From NCBI GenBank assembly GCA_023105745.1, contig JALGQZ010000004.1:41963937-42027936 (forward strand): DNA of 64,000 bases, in the 5' to 3' direction. Below the pieces are notes generated by a model. The model was not told the DNA's origin. It did no database searches and was given only the letters and a program-made list of their open reading frames with translations. The translations under genes were made by a program, and so were the position numbers. This document shows positions 26,604 through 39,766 of the stretch, piece by piece. This DNA comes from Austropuccinia psidii. Its lineage: Eukaryota > Basidiomycota > Pucciniomycetes > Pucciniales > Sphaerophragmiaceae. The stretch's first letter is position 1, and every line of letters begins with the position of its first letter.

Positions 26604-28379
26604 TGTGAGCCTTAGAGGTATTTTAAGATACCCAAAACACCACAAATAATAAAATAAAATAAAGTTATTTCTATTTTTGAAACAAAAATCAAAATATAAA
26701 TATAAATTTATACCCAAAAATGAAAATTTAATTATAATTTAATAATCAAATTACATTGAAATTTAAATTTTTGAAAACACATTTTTTACTTGAAAATATT
26801 GAAGCAAAAATGACTTTTAAACAAAAATACCAAAATCAAAATATTTTTGGAAAGAAGTTAGATGAAAATTATTATAAATTTTTATCCTACAAATAAAAAT
26901 ATGAAAATCATTTCACCATTGGACTCCTCATAAAAAATAAGGTGGGGTCACCTCTGGGTAAAATTTCTGTAACTCAACTTTAAATAAGCTTAAATTAATG
27001 TTTATTCATTTTCTTTACAGAAGTTGAAAATACTCAAAACCTTAACTTCATTCAAATCACATGAGGTGTTAACCATCAATTTTTGTGTTAAAATTGAGGT
27101 GTTGTGTGTAGTTTAGAAGCTATGAGGAATTGAAGTATTTTCAATTGAAATGTCAAAATGTGCATGTGTATTACATAAGTGAACTTTAATTCACATATGA
27201 GATGTCAATTATTAAAGTTGTGTACTTTAAAAATTCAATTGAATAACATATGTAAATCATAAGTATAATACATGATGAGGAATTGAAAAAAAAATTGGAA
27301 AGATTGATTCTGGGGGAAAAGGACTCTTGGCTCCAAGGGGGAGCCAGACCCCCAAATTCCTTGCTGACAGGCATGAGATGTCAAAATTCACAGGAACATT
27401 AATCACTTTTGGCCTGGAATTGAGTCACAGGGTCTGTGTCTCAATTGATGATGAGGTTTTGATACCAACCAGGGCAGTTTTAACTGTTTCCAAGAGGGTA
27501 AAACTACCCTTAGGATAAAAAAACATTTTAAAAACAGTTTTAACTGGTTTTGAGGTCTGTTACACACATTTTGACATGTTTTGAATTCTTGAAACCAGGT
27601 ATTACTATAGAAATGGCTGAAAATAGCAAAGAATGGCTAAAATAAGCCCTGTTTTGTCTAAACCAGGGTCCAGTGATGCCATAATTGGCTTTTATGTTGT
27701 CAGAGTGTTTTCCAAGACTGAAAAGAGAAAATTTTACTTTTGGAGTAAGAGAACTGATGGCTATAAAAGAATTTCTTCTTTCCCCCACTTTTCTTTTATG
27801 TTAGAATATTTTCCTTTCATAATTAGTTTGACACTGTTCAACCAATAAACAAAAGATTCCAACAATCCTTTTATTATCATTGTAAAGCTTCTAACTACAT
27901 GAAAAAATCATTATAATAATTGTTTGTAACTCTTAGAATCATTTTACCCCTTGAACCACCCCATAAGTGAATTAAAGCATCTTTCATCACTGTTAGCTTT
28001 GTCACTTTGTTTCAAAATTCACTCTGTTCACTTTTGGGTGTGTTTTCTTCAATACTATTTTTATAGAGTTTGTCCTTATATTAATTGCCTGCAGTTTGTT
28101 GCTTAATTAATTCTAATTGAAATTTCTCTTGAAGAAATTTCTTTTGTAGCCTTAAATATCTCTTGTAGAGTTTTTTTGGATACTTTTTTATTGCTGGTAA
28201 AACAATAAATCTTTAAAATATTATTGCTTTCTACTTATAAAGTTAAAGACAATCAAATTGGCCTGTTTCCTCTTAAAAATATTATTTCATACTATTTTTA
28301 ATCAATTTTACCTTATACAAATTTTGAGGACAGGAAAGGTACTTGATTTTTAATCAAAGTTTCATATCCACACTTTACA
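26604..28379 (+). repeat. Solo LTR of family A in element B gag
   Basis: A 1776-bp LTR from TGTGAGCCTTAGAGG to ATCCACACTTTACA. It is flanked by a perfect 5-bp duplication, ACTAC (26599-26603 and 28380-28384), which marks integrase-mediated insertion followed by LTR-LTR recombination. The CTATAAAAG promoter motif is kept at about 27761-27769. The body aligns with the A2 LTR throughout, including GGTGGGGTCACCTCTG and GCCTGGAATTGAGT. Confidence 0.95.
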
Positions 28380-28384
28380 ACTAC

Positions 28385-28656
28385 AGGATCCTAAGAGTCC
28401 AAAGATATTCCATGAATAATGTTTTCAATGTGCCCAGAAGCTTTATTGAATTCAAGGAAAAAGAGGAACCAAGAATGAAACAAGCCTCTTTTCCAAAGAA
28501 ATGAATTTGTCTCTTTATGTTATAAATAATTCAATAGAACTTGAAAAGGGAAACTTTCCTCTTAATGATATTAAAAATAGCCTATTATCATTGAAAAAAT
28601 AAACAAAAGTATATTATCATTATTTCCAATTGTTGTACAAAATAAGGAAGAGATAG
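28385..28656 (+). pseudogene. Element B gag remnant, part 2
   Basis: A short gag stretch between the family-A solo LTR and the first family-C solo LTR. It is readable in pieces (for example LYVINNSIELEKGNFPLNDI) with stops and frameshifts. No domain is recognisable. The assignment comes from its place between gag parts 1 and 3. Confidence 0.5.
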
Positions 28657-30755
28657 TGTAAGGTCTTTTTATGAAACTCTTGATAATAGTATCAAATATC
28701 AAGAGTAATATGACTGTCCTCAGTAGAAAATGTAATATAGTTAAATATTATAACCACCAATGGTGATAACTATTATAAAGAATTTCATTATTATTAAATA
28801 ATTTCATAATAAAGAATATCAGCAATTATAATAAGTTATAGTTATTGTATGATTTTTATAGTCACTGAAGATTATAAGAATAAGTTTAGAGCTCTTAATG
28901 AGGCAATTACATGTATAAAATAATAATATTTAACCACTTCTAAAATATATATAAGTATTATTTCTAAAAGGAATATCACATAAAATTTTCAGAGATGAAT
29001 CTTATTCTATATAAAAAAACTAATACTAGATAAAAAAGATATAGAACTTTACAGAAAGTTTACTTATATTATATATCTCATACAACAATTCAAACAACAA
29101 AAGCTATTACTTCAATAATGTTTATAAGTTAAAAACACACCAAAAATCAATATTTTGAAGATAAAGAAAAATAAGATTTACAAGTTTTCAAGAGTAATTT
29201 GTGGATTTAAAAGATACTTTAGGGGAAAAATTTTATATATTAAAATCTATTATTGGTGATTACCACAATATAATATAAATTCTATGATTTCATTTCTTTA
29301 TTTAAGACTTATAGAGAGTAAAATAACTTGAGAGAAACTTTAATAATATAAGATATTATACTTAATAAAACTTTACCTGTTTAAATTTCTAATATAATTG
29401 GATTGATGATTTGTTATTGGAAAAAACAGTGATGTGTAGGCTCTTTTTATGCCTGCAGAGCAGCTCTCATGATTAAAAATGTATACAGAGGCAGTTTTCA
29501 GGTCAAAACTTAAAACTAATGCTTGAAATAAGGTTCTGAACTTAAGGTAACTTTTTTTTAACTCCAATTTAAAGTTACCAGTGTTATTTGTAACTCCAAT
29601 TAGCTTTAATACTATTTTGGATTAATTATTTGACATGGTAATATGAAATAAGCTTATTTATATTAAAGTTAATCACATGAGCAACTTGAAAATGAAGTTT
29701 CCATCAAATCTCTCAAACTTAATTTTTGATTAATTTTTAAATAAATCTTAATTTTCTTTAAGAATAATTCAAATTGCTAATCTCAAGGCTAATTAGAAAT
29801 TAAACCTGTCTAAAAAAGATAGTTAGAACTTAATTTATACACAAAAAAAAGTTAGTTTGTAAGCTTTGTGGAAGCTTCAAGAAAATTCATTAAAAATTGG
29901 ACTTTTCTCTAATTTTGAAGTTCTTGCTATTTTTCACTTAAACTAGCAATACACACCAAACCTCAACTTTCGATAAGGTTTTGGTAGTTTTAAATACAAA
30001 GTTTTAAGCTTAGTTAAGCTTTTACAGTTATTAAAACCTTGTTTTCAAGCTTGCATATTGGGATTTAACCTTAGGAAGCTTGAAATTCCTGTCCCAATTG
30101 GGATAAAACCAGTTTGAACTTTAAGTTTGAATCAAATTCTAATCTTCAAGTTTAAATAAGTTTGAAATCCTCAAATACAGGTGAGCAACCTTAAAAGAGT
30201 CCTTTTAGCTCCCAAAGGTTGGGTACCCCAGCTCTAGTTAGTTTTTCTCCTTTATCCCACCTTTCTACATGGATTTTGCCCTTTTATTCATTTAAAGAAA
30301 TACTATGGCCTTAAACCCTTTTAAGTTGAGCTCATGCAGGATATAAATTCTTTATGTCAAATTCTTAGCCAATTCAGAAAATATACACAACACCTCAAAT
30401 AAACTAAACTTTTGGTAAGCTTTCATGAACCCTATGCAGCTTTAAATTCAAGCTTAAATAAGCTTAGATTTGACAACTTTTGAAATTTTTCAAAAAGTTG
30501 CAATTGTACTGTGATATTCTTCAATTTTCTAATAGAATAAGAAATAACCATTTTTGGGTCTACCCTAGGTTATTTTTGGTGCAGAATCAAAAAATGACAT
30601 AATACTTATACATTTGTTTATCCAAAACAAATTTATGTTTTTTTTGTTATTTTTTGTTTTGAATTCAATTGATAACTCTGTTTAAGACTAAATCAACTTT
30701 TTATAAACTTATTTGTGGCCTTATGGGTATGTCATAAATATCTCACATGCTCACA
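28657..30755 (+). repeat. Solo LTR of family C, copy 1
   Basis: A 2.1-kb block starting TGTAAGGTCTTTTTATGAAAC and ending CTCACATGCTCACA, homologous along its length to 32397-34509. It has TG...CA ends and near-matching 5-bp flanks GATAG (28652-28656) and AATAG (30756-30760). No family-C internal region is present in the window. Shared inner blocks include ACTCTTGATAATAGTA, AACTTTACCTGTTTAAAT and GTTGGGTACCCCAGCTCTA. Confidence 0.88.
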
Positions 30756-30760
30756 AATAG

Positions 30761-32396
30761 ACAATATTAAATTTATTGTTGAAAATAACAAACCAGAGAT
30801 TTTAATTTATAATACTCAAGAAATGATAAAAGGATAGCATGAGTTTCAAAAAATATCACATCTATTAATGAGAAAGATTTAACAATATCTCATGACCAAA
30901 TTATGGCTAATTCAAAAAAACCTAAATAAATTATCTATATTGGTTGAAATGTTTGAATAAAATACTTCCTTACACTAAACATTACTTTTATACCATGTAG
31001 AAAAAGTTTATGAAGCAAGAATTGATCTTAAAGATGACATTCAAAATGAAGTTAGACTAATTACTGAGAAAGGGGTTAATACAAGTGAGGCTAACCTAAA
31101 TATTCCAATTTATCAACTCTATTTTCCCATATAAGAAGTCCTGTAAAACCAAAAGTGGAAATAACAAAACATTTTATAGAATAATTAAGCCAGCATGACA
31201 ATAATGAGATTCTATAAAAAGAAGAAACTTAACTCAAAGAATGGCCAAAATTAACAGGAGAAGCTGAATATGATCATATTTCACTTATTACAACAATTGA
31301 TATGCTTCAAGAACTCTATTCCACACAAGAAATGGCTGAAATATTACACCAATTATTTGAGAAATCTGCGAATAAATGGTACTATGGCATAAGAAAGACA
31401 AATAGAAAGAGCACCAATCATTGGTTGAAAAATAAATTCTTACCAAATGGGAAAATGATTTCTGGAGGTAGAAGATGGGGAATGCATTTGAGGTTTCCTT
31501 CTTTGACCCAGATAAGGAAAAAGCTTTGACCTGGTTCCCAAAGCAAGTTGAAATGTTTAATGACCTATATCCATGAATTTGAAGAGAAATGGTGCATATG
31601 AAAACACTCAAAAAATGTGGAGGAGAGCTGGAACATTCCCTAAGAAGTAGGTTCATAAAACCATGTTCTGCATAAGAGTACATCAATTCACTGGGAGATA
31701 TTGTGACAAAAATGAAGAATTGAAGGACATGGAAGAAATTGGACATAAAGAGTCTAAATAAAGTATTTATAAATAAAGGTAAACAAAAAGAGCCTTCTAA
31801 ACCATATAATACCAATGAACAAAGGAAATGTCATACATGTAGTGGTATTGGACATTCAGCCATTAATTCCTTAAGAAGCAAAAATTAAACAGATTTTGGG
31901 AAAAAAATATCACAATGATAAAGAAGAAGCATCTGAATCTCAAAAATATAATTAGTAATCAGAAACTTCTTAAAGGAATGAAATCAATATGATTAATGCC
32001 CAAAGTAATAATATTGATTTAATCTATGAAGTATGAGACGTCAACTGTAACTTACCACAAGTTGGGAAATCTGATACATTCATTACAAACATACAGGATA
32101 CCAAACTGCATGGAACCAAACCTGCAAAAGGAATGGGTTATATATCTGGAAAATGTTTTATAAGCATTGTTATGTTTGAAAATAAAGAGCCAAGAATAAA
32201 TTTGGACACAGGTTCATACTGCACTTGTGTTTGAAAAACATTAGCTAAAAACACTTACACAAGTTTAGGATAAAAACCTATACCAATACAAGTGGTCAAA
32301 TTGAGTAGTGAAAATGAAAGGATAAACCCCTTGGATTTATTTATTTAGCACTAATTTTCCCACATCCATTCCGACGTATAATATTTAAACTAGAGT
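30761..32396 (+). pseudogene. Element B gag part 3 and protease start
   Basis: Contains the gag core EWPKLTGEAEYDHISLI (about 31240) and a helical capsid-like segment (31302-31529) ending near RFPSLTQIRKKL. A zinc knuckle CHTCSGIGHSAINS follows at about 31830, whose last Cys is Ser. The protease active site LDTGSYCTC is at about 32200. Element B therefore has the classical D-T-G triad, unlike element A1. Stops and frameshifts interrupt every domain. The piece ends at AGAGT (32392-32396), duplicated after the second family-C LTR. Confidence 0.84.
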
Positions 32397-34509
32397 TGTA
32401 AGGTTTGTCTATGAAACTCTTGATAATAGTAACAAATATCAAGAGCACTATGACTGTCCTTAGTAGAAAATATAATATAATTAAATATTATAACCACAAA
32501 TTTATATAATTATTGAAAAAATATATATAAAAAAATAAATTGAATTATTATTGAATAATTTAACAATAAAAAAATCATCAATAATTATAATAAATTATAA
32601 TTATTCTATTATTGCTATAGTCACTGACAGTTAAAACAATAAGAAGTGTAAAGATGTTAATGAGACAACTATACATGTAAAATATTAATATTTATTCACT
32701 TATAAATAATATGAGAATATTTTTTGCAAAACAATTATCACACACACTGTGTAGAGATAATCATTATAGAAAAATTCTATAAAAAACAAATACCAGATAA
32801 AAAATATAGAGCTTTAAATAAAGCTTACTTATAATATTTATTTAATACAAAAAGTCAAACAAAAACAGTTATTATATTCAATAATGATTAGAATTTAAAA
32901 GCACACCAAAAATCAATATCTTAGAAGATAAAACAGCTTTTTATGATAAGAAATATTATCAAAGAGTTTTTAAAAGGAATTTGTTGATTTTATAAGATAT
33001 TTAAGACAATAATTTTATATAATAAAATATATTATTGGTGATTAAAACAATAATCTGAATTCTATTATTTAAATTCTTCAATTTTTAGAATTAATAAGGA
33101 ATAAAATAACTTTAGAATTACTTTAATAATAAAATTTTATATTTAATAAAACTTTACCTGTTTAAATGTCTAATATTATTGGAATAATGCTGAGTGATAG
33201 ACAAAAACAGTGATGAATAGACTCTTTTTTATGTCTACAGAGAAGCCCTAATAATTAATAATGGATACATATGGAATTCTCAGGTAAAAACGTCTAAACC
33301 ATACTCAAAAATAAGGTTCCTAACTTAAGGTAACTTATTTTTAATTCTGATTTAAAGTTACCAGTGTTATTCTCAACTCCAAGTAACTTTAATCCTCTTT
33401 TGGTTTAATAATTTTAATTTTTAATAAAAATTGAGTTTATTTAAATTAAATTTAATCACATGAAAAACTTAAAAATAGAGTTTCAAGCAAAAAATATCTT
33501 ATACTCAATTTTTAGAGAAATCTTAATTTTCTTCAAGTATAATTAAAAGAGCAAATTTACAGGCTAATTATCAATAAAACCTGTTTATAAAAGATACTTA
33601 AAATTGAATTTATACACAGCTCACATTAATTTGTAAGCTGTGTGAAAATTTCAAGCAAATCCATTAAGAACTGGTTTTTTAATGAATTTATGAAGTTATT
33701 GTTATTTTTTCACGTAAAATAGCAATACACACCAAACCTTAGCTTTTCATAAGGTTTTAATGCTTGTAGCTTTAAAATTTTAAGTATAATTGAACTTGTA
33801 CAGTTCTTAACACCTTAATTCCAAGCTTGAATATTGGGATTTACCCTTTGGCAGATTGAAATTCCTGTCCAAATTGGGATAAAACCAGTTTAAACTTTAA
33901 TGTTGGATCAAAGTCTAATCTTAAAGCTTAAATAAGGTTGAAAATCTTCCAATAGAGGTGAACAACCTTAATTGAATCCTTGCAGATCCAAAAAGTTGGG
34001 TACCCCAGCTCTATTTGGTCTTTTTCCTTTGTCCCACCTTTTTGCACAAATTTTGCCCTTTTATTTATTTAAAGTCATACTATGGCCTTAAACCCCTTTA
34101 AATTGAGCTCACACAGGACTTACATTCTGTATGGCAAATCCTTAGCCAATTCAGTAAATATACACAACACCTTAATTTTAACTATAATTTTGGTATGTTT
34201 GCATAAACCTTATGCAACTTTAAATTTAAGCTTATTTAAGCTTAAATTTACCAATTTTCAAAAAATGTTAAAATAAGAAATAAGCCTTTTTGGGTATAAC
34301 ACCCTATGGGTGTACCCTAGGCTATTCCTGGTGTAGAATCCAAAAATGACATAATAATTATAACTTTGTTTATCCAAACAAAAGTTATACTTATTTTTTG
34401 TCATCTTTTATTTTAAATTCAATTGAAAAGTCTGTTGAAGACTAAATCAGCTGTATATAATATCATTTGTGGCCTTATGTGTATGTTATACATACCTCAC
34501 AGGCTCACA
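32397..34509 (+). repeat. Solo LTR of family C, copy 2
   Basis: A 2113-bp block from TGTAAGGTTTGTCTATGAAAC to CTCACAGGCTCACA, flanked by a perfect AGAGT duplication (32392-32396 and 34510-34514). It interrupts the element B protease coding region. On the right the protease reading continues with VIENGTSSHLILSNDY. The two family-C copies have drifted apart by substitutions and small indels, so they are separate, fairly old insertions. Confidence 0.92.
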
Positions 34510-34514
34510 AGAGT

Positions 34515-35497
34515 TCTTAGTAATAGAGAACGGTACCAGTAGCCATTTAATCCTTTCAAATGATTATATATCAATCTATGTCATAGATATCTAAGATGAA
34601 AAAGATAGTTTTTCCTATAGTAAATGATAAAATATAGACATTTGGCTTCTTAAATAATAAGAAACAACTTACTTTCATCAAAACGGGATAAAATAGTCAA
34701 AACAAACACCTATTAATAAGTAAACAATTGAAATAGGCAGAATTAAATGAGGAATCAAACAAAAAATGGAATAAAAGAGAATCTATCTTGTGTATAAATA
34801 CAAAAATGCTTTTGAAACTGATAAAGAACCATTAGGTGCTATAGCTGGATATTAATTAGACAGTCCACAAAATTTGGAAAAGCCTTATACACCCTTGTTA
34901 ATAATACCATCTTATCCAGCCAGGCCAAAAGCTATAGAAGATTTAGAGGTTGTCATCAAAGAAGTAATGAGCCTAGGTGTTTTGAAGAAATTAGTACATA
35001 ATGAAAAGGTAGAAGTGACTACACTTGTTATCAAACACTGGAATAAGGGTAAATAAAGGATGGTAGGGGATTCTAGAGCTTGGAATACCTACACCATCCT
35101 TGACAGATGTCCAATACCTAGGCTCCATGAGACATTAAAACAATTTTCTCAGGCTAAATGTATCACAGCCATGGATTCCCTTAAAGGTTTTTACCAAAAT
35201 TTTATCACAGAAAATTCTAAAGACTATTAAGGATAATTTTCCACTTTAACATATATGAATGCTTGAGAATTCCATTTGGTATAGAAAGTTTCCCTTCCCA
35301 TTATCAAATAATGATGAGTACCATATTTTCTGACAAGCCTTCAGAGGTATAGCTAATAATATATATTGAGAATGTAATAGTGTGTTCACAAACTTGGGAA
35401 AATCACTTGAAAAGGCTAGAAAGAGTCTTATGAAAAGTTTCTGAAGGCAATATTACAATATCCTTGAAAGAAAATCACTTTTGATATAATAAACTAA
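34515..35497 (+). pseudogene. Element B protease end and reverse transcriptase, part 1
   Basis: After the protease C-terminus (VIENGTSSHLILSNDY), RT blocks follow: YPARPKAIEDLEVVIKEVMS and TTLVIKHWNKGK (34874-35056), then AMDSLKGFYQN (about 35170). The YIDD active-site box at about 35370 now reads YIEN, losing both catalytic Asp residues. The conserved VCS-TWENHLKRLERVL stretch follows. Several stops are present. MULE2 interrupts the frame at 35497, and the next block (KALGHLVS) is found after it. Confidence 0.86.
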
Positions 35498-38400
35498 GGG
35501 TATTGGTAAAAACATGTGAGAAAATTGGTAAAAACACGTAAGGTATCCCCTGGGCCCATTTTTAATTGAAAATGAAACACAATCATGCCTGTATTGGGCC
35601 AAAACATGCCCCAAAAAGGGTTTTTCCCTAAAAAGCCCTTTAACTCCCAATTGTTTCAGATTTTTTTTCCCAGCCCCCCCCCCAAATAATCCACATTATC
35701 CCCACCCCAAATAATTTTTTTTAAGAAAAACAGCATTAAAAAAGCAATTTTTCAAAGCTTTTCACAATTTTCTTTCTTTTTTTCCCCCAAAGACTGAATT
35801 TTCCACCACAAAAAACAGCTTTAAAGCCTCTGAATTTCCAATTTTTTACCTTCCCTAATCCATTAATCCCTCATTTAAACCACTTTTTTTCACTCTTAAC
35901 CACCTCTTCTAATTTTCATACCTTTTTTCACTTCTTTTTTACCTTTCAAAAGGTTCTTACCCCATTCCAAATTCCCAAATCCCCCTTTTTCAAATTTATA
36001 CATCTTTTTCACTAAAAAAAGCTTCAAACCCCCACTGAAGGTGAATTTCAGACACTTGAGCTTCTTTGGCAAAATGTGCATAATGTTTCCAGGGCTTAGG
36101 GGTATGCTGTGTCCACCTTGAGGTCCAATATGACCCACAACCAAATTTAAATAGGTTGTGACAGGCCTGGGACCCCAAATGCCAACAAAAGCCCCTCCAA
36201 AACAGTCACCTCAAGAAAGCTTGACTGTCCTTTTAGAATTTATGCCAGAAAATATGTCAAGAGTACCACTTGGACTATTAAAGTCAAAAATCCTGAACAT
36301 AGCCATGATGCCACTGAAATTATCATGGCACATCCTGCTTTCAGGAAACTCAATGAGCAGGAAATATCCCAAATTTCTCAAATTTCTGAATCACTGCTTC
36401 TGCCAAGGCAAATTCAGGACCAATTATGCAGCCAGAGGGAGTCTGACAGGCCTGTGATCCTTCAAGAAATTTACAACCAGGTCAAGAAAATCAAGAAAGA
36501 CAAACTGAAAGGCAGAAGTCCCATTCATGCTCTTATTGACACTCTAAAAGAAGAAAATTTTGTTTGGTCCTCTGAAAGGGATGCTGAGGGACACATTACC
36601 TCCTTGTTTTTCATTCACCCCCTTGCCACAAAACTCTTTTATGGCTTTCCTCATTTCATTATTATGGATTGTACTTATAAAACCAATAAGTACAAAATTC
36701 CCCCTTTTCATATTGTTGGATTCAGCTAAACCAATAAGACCTTTTATGGGGATTTTTGTTTGATGAAGAATAAAGCTGAACCCTCATATACTTGGGCATT
36801 AAATCAGTACATAGAAAAGGTCCTCAACAACACCAATCTTGTTCCCCTTTCAGTCATTGTTATTAACAGGGATCTGGCCTTGAAAAACTCTCTTAAGAGA
36901 CTCTTCCCAGACTTCAAAGTCATGTTATGCATTTGGCACATAAATAAAGATGTATCTGCTCATTGCATGAAGGAAATTGGTCATGGCACTGATTTTGAAA
37001 ACTTTATGGGCCTTTGGAATCAAGTAATATGCTTTTATCTTTCACTTTACTTCACTTTATTCCACTTTATTTCTTATTATTGTTTTTATTAATAGCTTTG
37101 GGATTCATTTCTCAGGTTGTGTATTTATCCACAGAAAAGTCTTTTAAAGTCAACTGGAAGAAGCTTCAAAATCAAGTCAAAAATTCTGAAGTCTTGCAAT
37201 ATTTTTAAAATACCTGCCTTCCTCTAAAGGAGTATTATGTGCCAGCCTGGACCAACCACCATTTCCACCTGGGTGTGGGCTCCACCTTCAGAGTGGAAGG
37301 TGCCCATTCCATGGTTAAGCTTTGGCTCCAAAAGTCCACTGTTACTCTTCTGAAGATAGTTAGGCCTCTCCACATGGCATTCAGAAAACAATTTATTGAA
37401 ATAATTAACAGAATCTTCAAAGTAATGATTGTCCATGTCAATGATTTTCCTCCACACATTTGTGCTCTCAATGGCAAGGTTTCTCATTATGCTATTCAGA
37501 TAGCCTTTGAAAATTACAAAACCAAATTTCCTCCCAATGAAAAATGCACCAACAAATAAAACAATTATCAAGGCATTCCTTGCAAGCATAAGACCCAAAA
37601 AGCATTTTCCAAGTTACAAAGGCTTGAGATATCAGACTTCCATCCTCAGTGGCATTTGAGTTTTCCTGTGAGGGTTTTTTAGCTTCAAATTATTACTTTT
37701 TTCCTTATTAACCGATTTTCTTTGTCATATTCTTCTCAGACTGGTTTTGAAGGTGATGATCAAAGTTTTGAAAAAGAAAGAAAGAATGAAGCCAAGAAAA
37801 TATTTGAACATATTGGGGAAGACCTTTTTCAAAGACCAATGGCAGAGATAACCCCAATTCTTCAGCATTTTCAAGATGTTTTGACTGGAAAAGTCCCATT
37901 TGATCAAATTCCCAAGAGTCAAGAGGATGATCAATATTATGAAAGCCCACTAGAATGCAAGAATATACATGGAAGACATCAAGGAGCCAAGAATAAAAAT
38001 AAAAATAAAAACAAAAAAGAACCATCAAGATTTGGAATTATTGAAAGTCAATCCAAGAGAAGAGAAAGACCCCCATCAAAAGTGACCAGTACAACAACAT
38101 CAAGATCACAGTAAAATGTCTCCTCTCTAATTATGGAAGTGGACTCATCTGAAAATTCTGAAGATTCTGAGGCCTCATTATCAAAATCAATCAGTTCATC
38201 AGATTCACTGCCCTCAGCAACTGAATTGAATAGATAAGAAGTAACCCTTAGAGGGTCAAGAAGATTGGCAATTGGAAGCAAAACATCACAAACAAAATTA
38301 CACAAGCCTGCCACCAGTTTGAAGATATATGATGCAGTTGACTTGACCTGTGAGCATTTTCAAAGCAATTATCACACAAGTGATGAATACTCCAAGCTGT

Positions 38401-39758
38401 TTGTGAGTTTCTGATTCTTTTAATGTATATTTCTCTTGTTTATTTTGATATTTATTCATATTTTCACCTTATTTTATCAGATACCTGGCTCAGAAGACTT
38501 GCCCAAGTTTATATTGAAATACACCTCCCAGGCCATCAATGTCCAGGTTGATGGGAACTGTGGCTACAGAACATTATCCCACTAAATTTACAAGACTCAA
38601 GATCAATGGGCTGATGTCAGAGGTTACTTGGCTGAAGAAGTTCAACAAAATAAAGACCTTTATGAAGCCATGAACACTTTAATTCCCTCAGTATTCTCTT
38701 ATTTGAAAAGAATTTAATGGTATGAAGATGTTGGCCAGGCTCCAAAAAGAAAGTGGATGTCCATGCCTGACATGGGGAATCCAATTTCAAATAAGTATCA
38801 AAGAGCAGTTTTATTTTATTCCACAGTCCAATTTTTTTCTTTTTTCCCTTATTTCTGTCCTCCAAATGATAATACCCCCATTTTCATCTGCTTCTCAGAT
38901 AGCTGTTCTCATTTTGTTCCTTTGGATATAATCACTTCTCAACTTTATCCAGTCCCACCCATTACTTTGAATTGTGAATTTCATGGCCAACCACAAGCCC
39001 TGGGGTGGGCTGATAAATTTAAGAAACACAGGATTTTATATTTATCCAATCTTCCTCCCCCCCCTCAGAAAAGACCAACTATTTTGGAGGTTGATTCAGA
39101 TTGATTGATTTTTGTATATACAATTTATGCCAATTATCCCCCTCCCCAGTCCCATTTATCACTTAAATCCCTCCTCAGTCTCCTTATTTATCAAAAATGT
39201 GGACCTTTTGTACTTAAAGCAGTCATATTACAAACAAGAAAAAAACATGTGAAAAAAAACACTTATTGCACCTGCACTTGTTGTCCCACCAAAAAAATTA
39301 CCTGAATTCCTGGGCTTATGGTTATTTATTGTCCAGAGTAAAACCTTCATTTTATAGAAAATTGAAGGAAATTAATAAGTGGGAAGTTTTTATATTAATT
39401 TTTTTTAAAATAGTCATATTACAAAGACAGGAAAAAACCTTTGAAAAAAAACACTTTTTGCGCCTTCACTTGTCCCACCAAAAGAAACTCCCAAAAGTAT
39501 GGGCTTCTGGTTCTTTATTCTCCAAATTGAACCCTTCATTTCAAATAGAAAGTTAAGGAAACTCATAAGTGGAAAGACTTTGAATGAATTTTCTCAAAAA
39601 ATATGAAATTTTGTCCTATTGGCCAAAAAAATATGGAAAAATTTGTGGATATTGATTTACATCCCATGTTGGGAAAAATATGGCAAAAGAACCTCAAAAC
39701 TGAGCCTGAGGAATTCTTTTTAAAAAATAAAGTCACTTACATGTGTTTACCAACACCC
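35498..39758 (+). mobile_element. MULE2: complete Mutator-like transposon with OTU domain
   Basis: A 4261-bp element bounded by terminal inverted repeats of consensus GGGTRTTGGTAAAMACATGT (20 of the first 24 positions match between the two ends). It has a perfect 8-bp target-site duplication, TAAACTAA (35490-35497 and 39759-39766), inside element B pol. The 5' repeat is followed by a direct partial copy of itself (about 35502-35518 and 35525-35541). It carries one multi-exon transposase gene (36130-39104). The approximately 370-bp segments between the gene and each end hold no further ORF of note. Confidence 0.93.
36130..39104 (+). pseudogene. MULE2 transposase-SWIM-OTU fusion gene with nonsense codons
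   Basis: The protein order is visible in phase across three introns (37024-37115, 37678-37739, 38403-38480, all GT-AG and phase 0). First comes a Cys/His DNA-binding segment (KLDCPFRIYARKY to NPEHSHD, about 36220-36300). The MULE DDE domain has Asp in MDCTYKTNKYK (about 36665), Asp in INRDLALK (about 36870) and Glu in RVEGAHSMVK (about 37300). A SWIM-like finger follows (KCTNK to GIPCKHK, about 37545-37590). Then a Lys/Asn tract and a Ser/Glu-rich linker lead to an OTU cysteine-protease segment with VDGNCGYR (about 38550) and SHFVPLD (about 38915). About eight stop codons (for example at 36145, 36727, 37557, 38112, 38582) but apparently no frameshift interrupt it. The MULE1 start codon aligns just upstream, where this copy has TTG. 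Confidence 0.88.
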
Positions 39759-39766
39759 TAAACTAA

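Noticed and set aside
31288..31815. 175-codon minus-strand ORF
   Set aside because: Antisense of the element B gag core, whose plus-strand reading has a recognisable gag motif and zinc knuckle.
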